In this document: positions 43,779 through 52,508 of the stretch, one piece after another
How positions within the stretch are numbered: the stretch's first letter is position 1
Layout of the letters: each line of letters begins with the position of its first letter
Assembly: GCA_018607905.1 (NCBI GenBank)
Contig: JABBAP010000011.1
Span: 62,001-126,000, forward strand
Direction: 5' to 3'
Length of the DNA stretch: 64,000 nucleotides
Source: Paracoccaceae bacterium
GTDB lineage: Bacteria > Pseudomonadota > Alphaproteobacteria > Rhodobacterales > Rhodobacteraceae
Made by a program: the position numbers and the translations under genes
The notes under the pieces: model-generated
What the model saw: the letters and a program-made list of their open reading frames with translations, nothing else
Told to the model about the DNA's origin: nothing
Database searches by the model: none

Positions 43779-44816
43779 ATGCAGGTCCCCGTGTCACATG
43801 AACCAAAATCCGCGCAGCGTACCATAACTGATCTTGGCTGGTCCTCGTTCTTTGACGACCAAATCATTGCCGATGAAACGCATCTGTCACGGCTACGCAT
43901 CGCGACGGTGCACCGTTCCCGCGTCACCGCAGAATCCGAAGATGGTGTGGTGAAAATCAACCTGCCCGCCCATTCAAAAACAACAGATTTCGCAGTCGGC
44001 GACTGGGTTCTAGCAGACCCGTCAAACGATATGTTCGTGCGGCGTTTAGACAGGCACACCTTACTCGACCGCCACACCGAAGGCGCGAAAATCCCGCAGC
44101 TTATCGCGGCAAACATTGACACGTTGTTCATCGTCACCTCGTGCAACGATGATTTCAATCCAGCCCGCCTAGAACGCTACCTCGCCCTTGCTAACGAAGC
44201 AGGAACAAACCCTGTCATCGTATTGACCAAAGCCGACCAAGTGGATGACGCGACACCGTTCCAAGACCAAGCAAGCGCGCTTCAACGGGGCCTCAAAGTT
44301 GTCTTCCTCAACGCGAAATCAGAAACCGCGATAGCAAAACTCGCGCCTTGGTGCGGATCAGGGCAAACCGTCGCCCTAGTCGGCTCCTCTGGCGTTGGAA
44401 AATCAACCCTGCTCAATACGCTCGCAGGCAAAGAGGTCGGCGAAACAGGCGGCATTCGCGAAGACGACGCAAAAGGCCGCCACACCACCACATCACGCTC
44501 GCTCCACCCGATCAAAGACGGCGGCTTGGTGATCGACACACCGGGCATGCGAACCCTGCACATCAGTAATGTTTCAACAGGATTGGACGTGCTGTTCGCA
44601 GAAATAACCGAGCTGACCCCAAACTGCCGTTTCCGCGATTGCAGCCACATAAACGAGCCGAAATGCGCCGTTCAAGCCGCCGTCAAAGACGGATCGCTCG
44701 ATCCCGCCCGCGTCGCGCGCTGGCGCAAACTGTCCGAAGAAAACCAAGACAACACCCCAGTCGCGACAGGCCCAACGAACAACAAAATCGTAAAACCGCG
44801 CGGCAAACGGCGTTAG
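43779..44816 (+). CDS. rsgA: Ribosome small subunit-dependent GTPase A
   Basis: Late 30S-subunit assembly GTPase, 345 residues from ATG 43779 (TTG 43755 is also possible; no clear ribosome site for either). N-terminal OB domain, then a circularly permuted GTPase with G4 TKAD before G1 GSSGVGKSTLLN, followed by the switch region GRHTTTSRSL and G3 DTPGMR. C-terminal zinc region CRFRDCSHINEPKCAV. All expected parts are present. Tail-to-tail with the quinone reductase, 9 bases apart. Confidence 0.93.
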   Translation: MQVPVSHEPKSAQRTITDLGWSSFFDDQIIADETHLSRLRIATVHRSRVTAESEDGVVKINLPAHSKTTDFAVGDWVLADPSNDMFVRRLDRHTLLDRHTEGAKIPQLIAANIDTLFIVTSCNDDFNPARLERYLALANEAGTNPVIVLTKADQVDDATPFQDQASALQRGLKVVFLNAKSETAIAKLAPWCGSGQTVALVGSSGVGKSTLLNTLAGKEVGETGGIREDDAKGRHTTTSRSLHPIKDGGLVIDTPGMRTLHISNVSTGLDVLFAEITELTPNCRFRDCSHINEPKCAVQAAVKDGSLDPARVARWRKLSEENQDNTPVATGPTNNKIVKPRGKRR

Positions 44817-44825
44817 GCTTGCCGC

Positions 44826-45812
44826 TCAAACCACCAACACAATCTTCCCGATATGCTTGGACGTTTCCATTTTTGCATGCGCTTTTGCGGCCTCTGCCAG
44901 CGGGAACGTACTGTCCATCACAGGCGCGATTGTCCCATCCGAAAGCATCGGCCAGATTTTCGCCTCTAACTCCCGCGCAATGGTTGCCTTGGCTCCGTTA
45001 CTTTGCGGGCGCAGCGTTGATCCCGTGATCGTCAACCGTTTCACCATCACTTGGGCAAAGTTCAATTCCGCCACAGGCCCGCCCAAAAACGCGATCTGCA
45101 CCAGCCGCCCGTCCAAAGCCAACGCTTTGATATTGCGCGGAATATAGTCTCCACCAACCATATCAAGGATCAGATCGGCACCTTTGCCACCCGTCACTTC
45201 GCGCATCACAGTCCCAAAATCCTCATCGCGGTAATTGATGGCACGTTCCGCCCCCAACTCCACACATTTCGCACATTTTTCTGCGGAACCAGCCGTTGCA
45301 AACACCCGCGCGCCTGCTTTTACCGCCAACTGAATGGCCGTCGTACCAATGCCAGATGACCCACCATGCACCAAAAATACTTCGCCCGCCTGCAATCCAC
45401 CGCGCATAAATACGTTGGAATACACTGTGAAATACGTCTCACACAGCGCGGCGGCCTGAACCATATCCAAACCCTTCGGAACAGGCAGCGCATGATCGGC
45501 AGGTGTGGTCACGTACTCTGCGTAGCCACCGCCCGGCAACAGCGCGCAAACCTCATCGCCAATAGCCCAGCGCGTTACACCCGCCCCAATCGCGGCCACG
45601 GTTCCCGAACACTCCAACCCAGGCAGATCAGACGCGCCCTTTGGCGGATCATACGCCCCCGCGCGTTGCAGCGCATCAGGGCGGTTCACGCCCGCTGCCA
45701 CAACCTTGATCAGAATCTCGCCCTGCCCTGCAACAGGCACATCGCGCACCGCCGGCACCAAAACCTCTGGTCCACCGGGCGTGGAAATCTCTACAACATT
45801 CATCTGGCTCAT
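44826..45812 (-). CDS. NAD(P)H:quinone oxidoreductase of the MDR superfamily
   Basis: 328-residue medium-chain reductase of the zeta-crystallin/PIG3 type. GroES-like N-terminal domain with GVNRPDALQRAGAYDPP and PGLECSGTVAAIG, then nucleotide-binding HGGSSGIGTTAIQLAVKAGARVFATAGSAEK. It lacks the zinc-binding cysteines of alcohol dehydrogenases, as expected. It likely reduces quinones with NADPH in the cytoplasm. Start overlaps the upstream aminotransferase stop by 4 bases, so the two are co-transcribed. Confidence 0.92.
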   Translation of the reverse strand: MSQMNVVEISTPGGPEVLVPAVRDVPVAGQGEILIKVVAAGVNRPDALQRAGAYDPPKGASDLPGLECSGTVAAIGAGVTRWAIGDEVCALLPGGGYAEYVTTPADHALPVPKGLDMVQAAALCETYFTVYSNVFMRGGLQAGEVFLVHGGSSGIGTTAIQLAVKAGARVFATAGSAEKCAKCVELGAERAINYRDEDFGTVMREVTGGKGADLILDMVGGDYIPRNIKALALDGRLVQIAFLGGPVAELNFAQVMVKRLTITGSTLRPQSNGAKATIARELEAKIWPMLSDGTIAPVMDSTFPLAEAAKAHAKMETSKHIGKIVLVV

Positions 45813-46684
45813 AGCTCAATTCTTTCATAGTTCGTGTGGGCAAAATCCCAGTACAATTCGCGCGCGCGTTTGGTCACCGCACCGTAATTAAAGTTCCGCT
45901 CATCAAGCGCGGTCACAGGCAAAACCTTGGCCGCATTGCCCGTTAAGAAAATCTCGTCTGCATCGCGGAAATCTTCAACTTGCAGGCTGACCTCTTCCAC
46001 CTCGTAACCGTCTTTGCGCAGCAAGCCGATCATCCGCCGCCGCGTGACCCCGTTCAAAAACGTGTTGTTATGAACGGGCGTGCGTACCACACCGTCGCGC
46101 ACCAAAAACACGTTCGACGTGGCCGATTCCGCAACATTGTCTTCCAAATCGAGCGAGAGCGCATTCTTGAACCCGCGTGTCTTTGCCTCGGTGATAATGC
46201 GCGCATTGTTGGGGTACAAACACGCCGCCTTGGCCGTAGTCAGGGCAGAGCGTGGATCAGGGCGGCGAAACGGGCTCACGGTCATCGGCATATCGCCTGT
46301 TTCTGGCATCGCAATCTGCTCCAGACAAATCGCGAATTGCGTCGTGGCAGGGTCGGCCTCCATGATGCCGGGCAAACAATCCACCGACCACATCATCGGG
46401 CGCAAATACAGCGCGTGTTCCGTGCCCAGCCGTTTGATCCCGTCGCGCACCAGCCCCTCAATCTCGGACGCTGTAACAGGCGACGCCATCCCCATCGTTT
46501 CAGCGGATTTAATCACCCGTTCACAGTGATGCGCTAGATCAGGGGTCACACCTTCAAACAACCGCGCGCCGTCAAACACCATGTTGCCGTGCCACATCGA
46601 ATGGTCCGCCGCGCCCAGAATACGCGTGTTCCCATCCGCCCATTCCCCATCGAAATAGGTAACCTGTGTGTCGCTCATCGCCAT
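45809..46684 (-). CDS. ilvE: Class IV (branched-chain-type) aminotransferase
   Basis: PLP fold-type IV aminotransferase, 291 residues. VFDGARLFEGVTPDLAHHCER near the start, LYLRPMMWS, YPNNARIITEAKTRGFKNALSLD with the region of the catalytic lysine, and the PLP phosphate segment NVAESATSNVFLVRDGVV with TPVHNNTFLNGVTRRRMI. Most similar in pattern to the alphaproteobacterial enzymes annotated as branched-chain aminotransferases; D-amino-acid or other activity cannot be excluded, so the symbol is tentative. GGGAGG precedes the ATG by 7 bases. Confidence 0.85.
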   Translation of the reverse strand: MAMSDTQVTYFDGEWADGNTRILGAADHSMWHGNMVFDGARLFEGVTPDLAHHCERVIKSAETMGMASPVTASEIEGLVRDGIKRLGTEHALYLRPMMWSVDCLPGIMEADPATTQFAICLEQIAMPETGDMPMTVSPFRRPDPRSALTTAKAACLYPNNARIITEAKTRGFKNALSLDLEDNVAESATSNVFLVRDGVVRTPVHNNTFLNGVTRRRMIGLLRKDGYEVEEVSLQVEDFRDADEIFLTGNAAKVLPVTALDERNFNYGAVTKRARELYWDFAHTNYERIEL

Positions 46685-46844
46685 GTGATGTCCTCCCTTG
46701 AATGCCTCAACAGTCTCTTATCACCAACCCAAGCGCAACGGTCAATTCCAAGTCATGTCGCGCCAGCGTATCACTTGAAATCCGTGCCAAACACGTATTA
46801 CAAGAAAGCAAGGAACCCCTTCAACAAACAACCAGAGGCCTCAC

Positions 46845-47213
46845 ATGACCAGAATTATCGCAATAGCTTTGGCCACTCTCGTCGCGCTTATGCACATCTG
46901 GTTTTTGGTGCTCGAAATGTTCCTTTGGGAAACAGATATCGGCCGCGGTACATTCAACACAACGATCGAAGAGGCCGCAACAACGGCCACCCTTGCAATG
47001 CAACAAGGGCTCTACAACGGGTTCCTCGCGGCTGGCATACTCTATGGCTTGATTGCGCGAAAAACGGATTTCATTGTGTTTTCATTGCTTTGCATTATTG
47101 TCGCAGGGGTGTTCGGCGGATTAACAGTCAGCCCAAGCATTATTATGGTTCAAGCACTGCCAGCGATAATCGCTTTGGGTCTGATCTGGATATCGCGCCC
47201 AAAAACGCCTTAA
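46845..47213 (+). CDS. DUF1304 family membrane protein
   Basis: 122 residues with four membrane helices. Family opening LVALMHIWFLVLEMFLWETDIG, GLYNGFLAAGILYGL, and GVFGGLTVSPSIIMVQALPAIIAL. Function unknown. Stands alone; divergent from the aminotransferase across 160 bases in which I see no clear dyad or gene, and tail-to-tail with the COQ9 gene with a 4-base overlap of stops. Confidence 0.87.
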   Translation: MTRIIAIALATLVALMHIWFLVLEMFLWETDIGRGTFNTTIEEAATTATLAMQQGLYNGFLAAGILYGLIARKTDFIVFSLLCIIVAGVFGGLTVSPSIIMVQALPAIIALGLIWISRPKTP

Positions 47214-47923
47214 CCTTTAGGCGCAATATATCCTGGTAAATCCGGCGGCACGTCAGATGTCGGCGCTTTGATATGATCGAGCACCCGCCCTGGCCCCGAC
47301 ATAAACGCCTTAACCAACGGATTATCGCGCATCTTGGCCTTGGCCACTTCGATCTGCATCACGTTCTCAATTCTGCGATCCAGAAACGCCCAGGTTTCTG
47401 CGAAATCCTCGCTCTCATCCCCAAGCCAGAACAACAACACACTGGAATAAACGCCCGCCAACGTCGCGCGTTTCGTGTACCAATTCACATCCGTACTGGT
47501 ATCCCCAAGGGTCTCCCAGATCAGGCCAGCTGTCGCCAAAACCAATCCAGCGCCCTCGCCCGCATGTTGTGGCAATGCAAACAGGCTCACGCCACGGCGA
47601 ACCGCCTCGCGCTCCACCGCTTCCAATCGCGTCCGCGCTCCAAAAGCAACACGTTCTGAGTACCGCATCGCACCCAGATCAGCGGCGTTCATCGCGGCCA
47701 CCATCGCGCCGTCCCCAGCCTTGTGGTACGCGACGGCCAAATCCAACCCGCCACGCGGACACGCCTGCGTCGCTAAGCCCGCATCTACACCCGAATCTGT
47801 TATCGCAGCTTGAAACACCGCATCCGACCAACCATCAAAAACCACATGCGTTTCAGCCGCTGCCAAAAGGGCCGCGCGGGCCTCTTCCATGTGCATTTCC
47901 TCAGTCTTTGGTGTGTTGTTCAC
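47210..47923 (-). CDS. COQ9 family protein
   Basis: 237 residues of the COQ9 family, a TetR-fold-derived lipid-binding protein that assists ubiquinone hydroxylation in mitochondria and alphaproteobacteria. An N-terminal HTH-like helical bundle (HVVFDGWSDAVFQAAITDSGVD) precedes the COQ9 core, with STDVNWYTKRATLAGVYSSVLLFWLGD and TWAFLDRRIENVMQIEVAK being diagnostic. Divergent from rpsU, a common arrangement in Rhodobacterales. Confidence 0.92.
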   Translation of the reverse strand: MNNTPKTEEMHMEEARAALLAAAETHVVFDGWSDAVFQAAITDSGVDAGLATQACPRGGLDLAVAYHKAGDGAMVAAMNAADLGAMRYSERVAFGARTRLEAVEREAVRRGVSLFALPQHAGEGAGLVLATAGLIWETLGDTSTDVNWYTKRATLAGVYSSVLLFWLGDESEDFAETWAFLDRRIENVMQIEVAKAKMRDNPLVKAFMSGPGRVLDHIKAPTSDVPPDLPGYIAPKG

Positions 47924-48038
47924 GATGATCTCCTCTATATTTCATCTTTAAACTTCAAAACCTAACAACACAAATCCCATTGTGGCTTTATCCACAGGCA
48001 CGGAATTGAGGTTCAAAAGAAAGATGAAACACCTTTGC

Positions 48039-48067
48039 TAGACAACATAGCATAGTCTTGCTATACG
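48039..48067 (+). promoter_or_regulatory. Sigma-70 promoter for rpsU
   Basis: TAGACA (48039-48044), 17-base spacer, TATACG (48062-48067), ending 51 bases before the S21 start. Confidence 0.55.
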
Positions 48068-48118
48068 GCCACTTCCTGCAATTTCGCAAACTCAAACTTA
48101 GAAAGGTGGTGACCCCAC

Positions 48119-48325
48119 ATGCAGGTATCGGTTCGTGACAACAATGTCGATCAGGCGCTTCGTGCCCTGAAGAAGAAACTGCAACGTGAAGGCGTTTTCC
48201 GTGAAATGAAGCTTCGGCAGCATTACGAAAAACCTTCCGTTAAACGTGCCCGTGAAAAGGCCGAAGCAGTGCGTCGCGCGCGCAAGCTCGCTCGCAAGAA
48301 ACTTCAGCGTGAAGGCATGGTTTAG
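48119..48325 (+). CDS. rpsU: 30S ribosomal protein S21
   Basis: 68 residues, basic, helical. Opening [20 protein letters not shown] and the arginine/lysine-rich second half ([19 protein letters not shown]) are characteristic. Involved in initiation on the 30S subunit. GAAAGGTGG ribosome site upstream, own promoter and own terminator, so a monocistronic unit. Confidence 0.97.
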   Translation: MQVSVRDNNVDQALRALKKKLQREGVFREMKLRQHYEKPSVKRAREKAEAVRRARKLARKKLQREGMV

Positions 48326-48368
48326 GTTCGCCTAAGCTATACTGATGACCGTTAAATAGGTCTTAAGA

Positions 48369-48400
48369 AACCCTCGAGCATGCTCGGGGGTTTTGCTTTT
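48369..48400 (+). terminator. Intrinsic terminator of rpsU
   Basis: Stem AACCCTCGAGC / GCTCGGGGGTT (48369-48379 and 48382-48392, one G-T pair) followed by TTGCTTTT. Confidence 0.85.
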
Positions 48401-48443
48401 GTAGGAAGTGTTTTAGCGTCATGCCAAAAGGCGACAACAAGAA

Positions 48444-49367
48444 ATGAACCCACTACGCTGGATCGGCCAACGACGCACCCACGCCATCGCAACAGTGGTC
48501 ATCATCGCGCTGTTCACGCCGCAAATTGGCCTGATGCTGCGCCCCTACGTTACACACGCAGTGATCGGCTTACTGCTCGTCGCATTCCTGCGCCTTGATA
48601 CCAGCGCGGCCAAATCCTACCTGCGTCGCCCCCGTCTTATCATTGCAACCACGCTCTGGACCACGCTCGCGGTTCCCGTACTTTTCGCACTCACCACCAA
48701 GCTCCTCGGCTTTGATACCGCACTGCCCGACGTGTTCACTGGCCTCATGCTTCAGGCGATAGCCTCGCCAATGATGGCAACGCCGGCAATCGCCGCGATC
48801 CTCGGTCTTGATGCGACATTGATCCTCATCACCTTAATCTGCTCAACCGCACTCACCCCGCTTACCGCACCCTTATTCGCGGCCACGCTTCACCTCGATT
48901 TATCGCTCTCTCCGCTTGATATGGGCGTAAAACTGCTACTGATCCTTGCCGCCTGTGCCTTTGGCGGCCTCGGTTTGCGACGTATCATCACGCCGGAACG
49001 CATAACCCAACACCGCGACAGCTTTGACGGTTTGAACATCCTAATCCTGTTCATCTTTGCCTCCGCAGTCATGGCGGATGTCGGATCAAATTTCATAACC
49101 CAACCCCTGTTCATGCTCACCCTTATTGTGCTGACCTTCGCCGTGTCGGCTGTGCTGCTGATCGTAACCTACGCCGTGTTCAACCAATTGGGCCGCAAAT
49201 CCGCACTCGCGCTTGGGATCATGTCGTCTCAAAGAAATATGGGGCTTATGCTTGCAGGGGTCGGTGGTACAATTCCAGAAATCACCTGGCTTTATTTTGC
49301 CGCCGCGCAATTTCCGATGCATTTCGCGCCGTGGATGCTCAACCGATTTGCACGCAAACAGGCCTAG
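48444..49367 (+). CDS. BASS-like (bile acid:sodium symporter family) membrane transporter
   Basis: 307 residues with about nine or ten membrane helices. Pattern resembles the BASS/AEC fold: inverted repeats, LMLQAIASPMMATPAIAAILGLDATLILI with a helix-breaking proline-rich crossover, and ALGIMSSQRNMGLMLAG as the second crossover. Substrate unknown; related proteins carry organic anions with Na+. Follows the rpsU terminator, so it probably has its own promoter; convergent with yqgE (4-base overlap). Confidence 0.75.
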   Translation: MNPLRWIGQRRTHAIATVVIIALFTPQIGLMLRPYVTHAVIGLLLVAFLRLDTSAAKSYLRRPRLIIATTLWTTLAVPVLFALTTKLLGFDTALPDVFTGLMLQAIASPMMATPAIAAILGLDATLILITLICSTALTPLTAPLFAATLHLDLSLSPLDMGVKLLLILAACAFGGLGLRRIITPERITQHRDSFDGLNILILFIFASAVMADVGSNFITQPLFMLTLIVLTFAVSAVLLIVTYAVFNQLGRKSALALGIMSSQRNMGLMLAGVGGTIPEITWLYFAAAQFPMHFAPWMLNRFARKQA

Positions 49368-49942
49368 GCGTTTCCGCCCTCGCTCGATAACATGCGTGGA
49401 TCAATGCCAACTTCTTCCATCGCCGCTTTCCACTTGCTGCCATGATTGCGCGAAAACACCAACGCGGCTTTTGCATCGCAGGTCAGCCAGCCATTTTCAC
49501 GAATTTCGCCTTCCAATTGGCCCGGCCCCCATCCCGAGTACCCAAGTGCGAGCAAACAGCTTTCGGGCCCATGTCCCTGCGAAATATCTTCTAGAATATC
49601 GAGCGTCGCGGTCATGCCAAACTGGTCATTCACGTTCAGCGTCGCGTCTTGCGCTTGATAGTCACGAGAATGCAAAACAAATCCACGACCGTGTTCAACA
49701 GGGCCACCGTAATGCACGTCAATCGCTTCAATCGGGCGCTCAGCTGTGATGTCCAGCTGGTCCAGCAAATCGCTGAAATTCAAATCTTCGGCAGGCTTAT
49801 TCACGATCAATCCCATCGCACCATCATCAGAATGCGCGCAAACATAAATGACCGATCGGTCAAATCGCGGGTCGCCCATTGACGGCATTGCAATCAACAA
49901 CTTGCCATCCAAATGCTGCGCATCTTTGTCGAAAGACCCCAT
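49364..49942 (-). CDS. yqgE: YqgE/AlgH family protein (UPF0301)
   Basis: 192 residues from ATG 49942, where family members start (MGSFDKDAQHLDGKLLIAMP); the frame is open 27 codons further up without a better start. Conserved: MPSMGDPRFDRSVIYVCAHSDDGAMG, VNKPAEDLNF, VHYGGPVEHGRGFVLH, and LGYSGWGPGQLEGEI. Role is unresolved; AlgH was linked to alginate regulation in Pseudomonas. Confidence 0.93.
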   Translation of the reverse strand: MGSFDKDAQHLDGKLLIAMPSMGDPRFDRSVIYVCAHSDDGAMGLIVNKPAEDLNFSDLLDQLDITAERPIEAIDVHYGGPVEHGRGFVLHSRDYQAQDATLNVNDQFGMTATLDILEDISQGHGPESCLLALGYSGWGPGQLEGEIRENGWLTCDAKAALVFSRNHGSKWKAAMEEVGIDPRMLSSEGGNA

Positions 49943-50168
49943 GAAATTTGCCGCTCCCTTGTTTTGAAAACCCACCCACTGGGCCCGCCACTGAAATTGT
50001 ATTTTTTGAACCTGTAACCGCATTTAGCCGCGATGTATTTTATTCCTCTTAAGATGCGGGCGAATGCGAGCGGTTACAACCCCAACACGTACACGCCCAC
50101 GCAACCATCGCTGAAATGTGACTTTTCCTTTGGTGCGCAACGCCGTAGCTTAGGCGCAACCCAAATGA

Positions 50169-50990
50169 ATGGCGAGCCCGATGATCCTTAAGCCCTTTTT
50201 GCTGTTTTGCCTCGTCCTTGGCGCGCCTATTTTCGCTACCGCACAGGATTACAACATCCAGAACGTCGCGCGCCTCGACATCCTGCCAGGCTATCCAACC
50301 GCGAACGGTCACATGATTGCCGCACGCATTCAACTTCGCGCTGGCTGGAAGACCTATTGGCGGTCTCCCGGTGGTAACGGCATCCCTCCCGTTTTCGATT
50401 GGTCAGGATCCGAAAACGTTGGCGCCGTGAGTTTTCACTGGCCAGAACCATCGGTTTTTACCGAAAAAAACGTGCGGACCATCGGCTACAAGAGACAGCT
50501 GGTACTGCCCATCGCCATCACTCCGCGCCAGAAAGGCAAGCCGATCCTGCTAAAAGGTGAGGTAACTTTTGGCGTTTGCGAAGATATTTGCATCCCCGTG
50601 AAAGCACGATTTTCCCTAAATGTTGCGGGCACGGATCAACCCAGCCGCACTGCCATTCGCACCGCCCTTGCACAAAAACCAATAACCGCAAAAGCAGCAG
50701 GCGTGCGCAACGTCAGCTGTGAAATCACGCCAACCAGCGATGGTTTCAAACTGCGCGCCACGGTTAAAACCCGCAGCGCCCTGCCCGCGCAAACCTTCAC
50801 AATTTTCGAATTTCAACATCCAGAGGTTTGGATCGAACAAGACCGCGCATCAACAAGTGGTACAACTCTGACAGCCAGCGCGAACCTTTACGCCTACGGC
50901 GACACGCCCCTGATCCTTGATCGCAGCAAGATCACATTGACCCTGCTAGGGGGCAACCGCGCGATAGAATTGCGCGGTTGCCCGTCTTAA
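50169..50990 (+). CDS. Secreted DsbD alpha-domain-like protein
   Basis: 273 residues with a signal peptide (cleavage near ATAQ, residue 26). It matches the N-terminal sensor domain of DsbD/ScsB thiol:disulfide interchange proteins (AARIQLRAGWKTYWRSPGGNGIPPVFDWSGS, LKGEVTFGVCEDICIPVKARF). A CxxxC pair (VCEDIC) is present, but the membrane and thioredoxin domains of DsbD are absent, so it must work with a separate partner. The last 40 bases of the gene encode a strong hairpin that may double as the terminator. Confidence 0.82.
   Translation: MASPMILKPFLLFCLVLGAPIFATAQDYNIQNVARLDILPGYPTANGHMIAARIQLRAGWKTYWRSPGGNGIPPVFDWSGSENVGAVSFHWPEPSVFTEKNVRTIGYKRQLVLPIAITPRQKGKPILLKGEVTFGVCEDICIPVKARFSLNVAGTDQPSRTAIRTALAQKPITAKAAGVRNVSCEITPTSDGFKLRATVKTRSALPAQTFTIFEFQHPEVWIEQDRASTSGTTLTASANLYAYGDTPLILDRSKITLTLLGGNRAIELRGCPS
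50951..50990 (+). terminator. Hairpin overlapping the 3' end of the DsbD-alpha-like gene
   Basis: Perfect 12-base inverted repeat GGGCAACCGCGC / GCGCGGTTGCCC (50951-50962 and 50972-50983) within the last codons, followed by GTCTTAAC. The T-tract is weak, so the terminator role is tentative. Confidence 0.45.
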
Positions 50991-50993
50991 CAT

Positions 50994-51371
50994 TTAGCTA
51001 AATGTATCGCTTACGTCACCAACACCATCCAGCGGATGTGGTCCAAACGCATTGTCGCCTTTGTCGCCTTCGATGATCAGCCAATACAGCAAAATCAAAC
51101 TCACAATCGGAACCAGCGAAATCAGCAGCCACCAACCGCTTTTACCAACATCGTGAAGACGACGGATCGTGACAAACAACATCGGTAGCAAGATCGCGAG
51201 GTAAAACAGAATTGTGAAAACGAACAGGCCAGTTAACCCATCCAGAATGGATGCAACGATAATCCCGAGGATAATGAACAAGTAAAAATACCAGTACTCA
51301 GACCGCAGAGCGCGTCCGTTCCAATCCACGTATTTGCCAAAACATGTTTTTATCGCAGTTGTAAAATTCAT
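50994..51371 (-). CDS. DUF805 family membrane protein (copy 1)
   Basis: 125 residues, four membrane helices. DUF805 signature: GRALRSEYWYFYLF, RRLHDVGKSGWWLLISLVPIVSLILLYW and a C-terminal GDNAFGPHPL. Function unknown; family members are inner-membrane proteins. It is a paralogue of the next gene, with clear DNA-level similarity over the first 70 bases, so a tandem duplication. Separated from it by 78 bases. Confidence 0.9.
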   Translation of the reverse strand: MNFTTAIKTCFGKYVDWNGRALRSEYWYFYLFIILGIIVASILDGLTGLFVFTILFYLAILLPMLFVTIRRLHDVGKSGWWLLISLVPIVSLILLYWLIIEGDKGDNAFGPHPLDGVGDVSDTFS

Positions 51372-51449
51372 TTTTTATGTCCCTTTTTTTGAATTCACCT
51401 GTAGGCGCATCATAGAATCACTGCCGCGCCTATCAACCCTTTTTCTAAT

Positions 51450-51848
51450 TTAACGAAAAACATCGTTCAATTCGTCCAAGTTATCACTCAACGGATGCGG
51501 GCCATAATCGTTGCTACCTTTGTTGCCCTCGATGATCAGCCAATACAGCAGCAAGAAAATTCCAATGATCGTAAACGCGATCAACTGCCACCAACCAGAG
51601 CGACCAACATCATGCAAACGCCGCGTCGTCACAAACACGGTGGGTAGGAGTGTCGCCAATGAAAACAATCCGTCCAAAACGCCCGTGTCGTCGAAATCAC
51701 CGCCGAACAGAACCATGTTGACGATGGTCAGAACGATGCTGGCAACAAAGGTGAAAAGCGTCCACCACCAAAACTCAGACCGCAAAGCGCGACCGTGAAA
51801 ATCAACATATTTCGAAAAACACGTTTTTACTGCTGTTGTGAAATCCAT
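51450..51848 (-). CDS. DUF805 family membrane protein (copy 2)
   Basis: 132 residues, same family and layout as the preceding copy: FHGRALRSEFWWWTLFTF, RRLHDVGRSGWWQLIAFTIIGIFLLLYW, SNDYGPHPLSDN. It differs in the second helix pair, with a longer FGGDFDDTGVLDGL loop. The AAAGGGATTTGAAAA ribosome region resembles that of copy 1. Lies 51 bases after plsY on the same strand and may be read through from it. Confidence 0.9.
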   Translation of the reverse strand: MDFTTAVKTCFSKYVDFHGRALRSEFWWWTLFTFVASIVLTIVNMVLFGGDFDDTGVLDGLFSLATLLPTVFVTTRRLHDVGRSGWWQLIAFTIIGIFLLLYWLIIEGNKGSNDYGPHPLSDNLDELNDVFR

Positions 51849-51899
51849 TTTTCAAATCCCTTTTCGTTTTTGGGATTCTGCTGGATCAACGGGCTGGGA

Positions 51900-52508
51900 T
51901 CAACCCTTTTTGCCAATCTTCGGCTCACTCCGCGCGATGATCCGCGCAATATTTGTGCGGTGGCTCCACCAGATCAGAACCGCAAACACAATCGTCAACG
52001 CGATACCCGCTGGGTAGCCAAGGAAGAAACACCAAATCGGTACCGGTGCAGCGCTTATCAACGCTGCAGCAGACGACATCCGCAGAACAATCGCTGCGCC
52101 CAGCCACGTCATACAGGCCGCGACCCCGATGGGGAACGTCAACGCAAGAAGCATGCCAAGAAACGTCGCAACACCTTTACCGCCCTTAAATTTCAGCCAA
52201 ACGGGGAATAAATGCCCCAAAAATGCCGCCAGACCAGCAATCTGCGCAGCGGCTTCGCCAAACAGCGCGCGGGCGATCAAGACAGCAATCGCACCCTTAC
52301 CCGCATCAAACGCCAGTGTCAGAAACGCCGCCAGTTTGTTGCCCGTGCGCAAAACATTCGTCGCACCAATATTGCCCGATCCGATATCGCGTAAATTGCC
52401 CAAACCCATGATCTGCGCAACCACCATCCCAAACGGAATGGAGCCCAGCAAATAGCCGCACACCGCAACCATCAAACCTTGCATCAACGTGATATCAATC
52501 TCTGGCAT
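51900..52508 (-). CDS. plsY: Glycerol-3-phosphate acyltransferase PlsY
   Basis: Inner-membrane enzyme (202 residues) making lysophosphatidate from acyl-phosphate and glycerol-3-phosphate. ATG 52508 is chosen because it gives the standard N terminus; it lies 14 bases inside the pyrC-like gene. Three conserved loops: GSIPFGMVVAQ, RDIGSGNIGATNVLR with FDAGKGAIAV, and FKGGKGVATFLG. Five membrane helices. Coupled to the pyrC-like gene, an arrangement common in this group. Confidence 0.95.
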   Translation of the reverse strand: MPEIDITLMQGLMVAVCGYLLGSIPFGMVVAQIMGLGNLRDIGSGNIGATNVLRTGNKLAAFLTLAFDAGKGAIAVLIARALFGEAAAQIAGLAAFLGHLFPVWLKFKGGKGVATFLGMLLALTFPIGVAACMTWLGAAIVLRMSSAAALISAAPVPIWCFFLGYPAGIALTIVFAVLIWWSHRTNIARIIARSEPKIGKKG

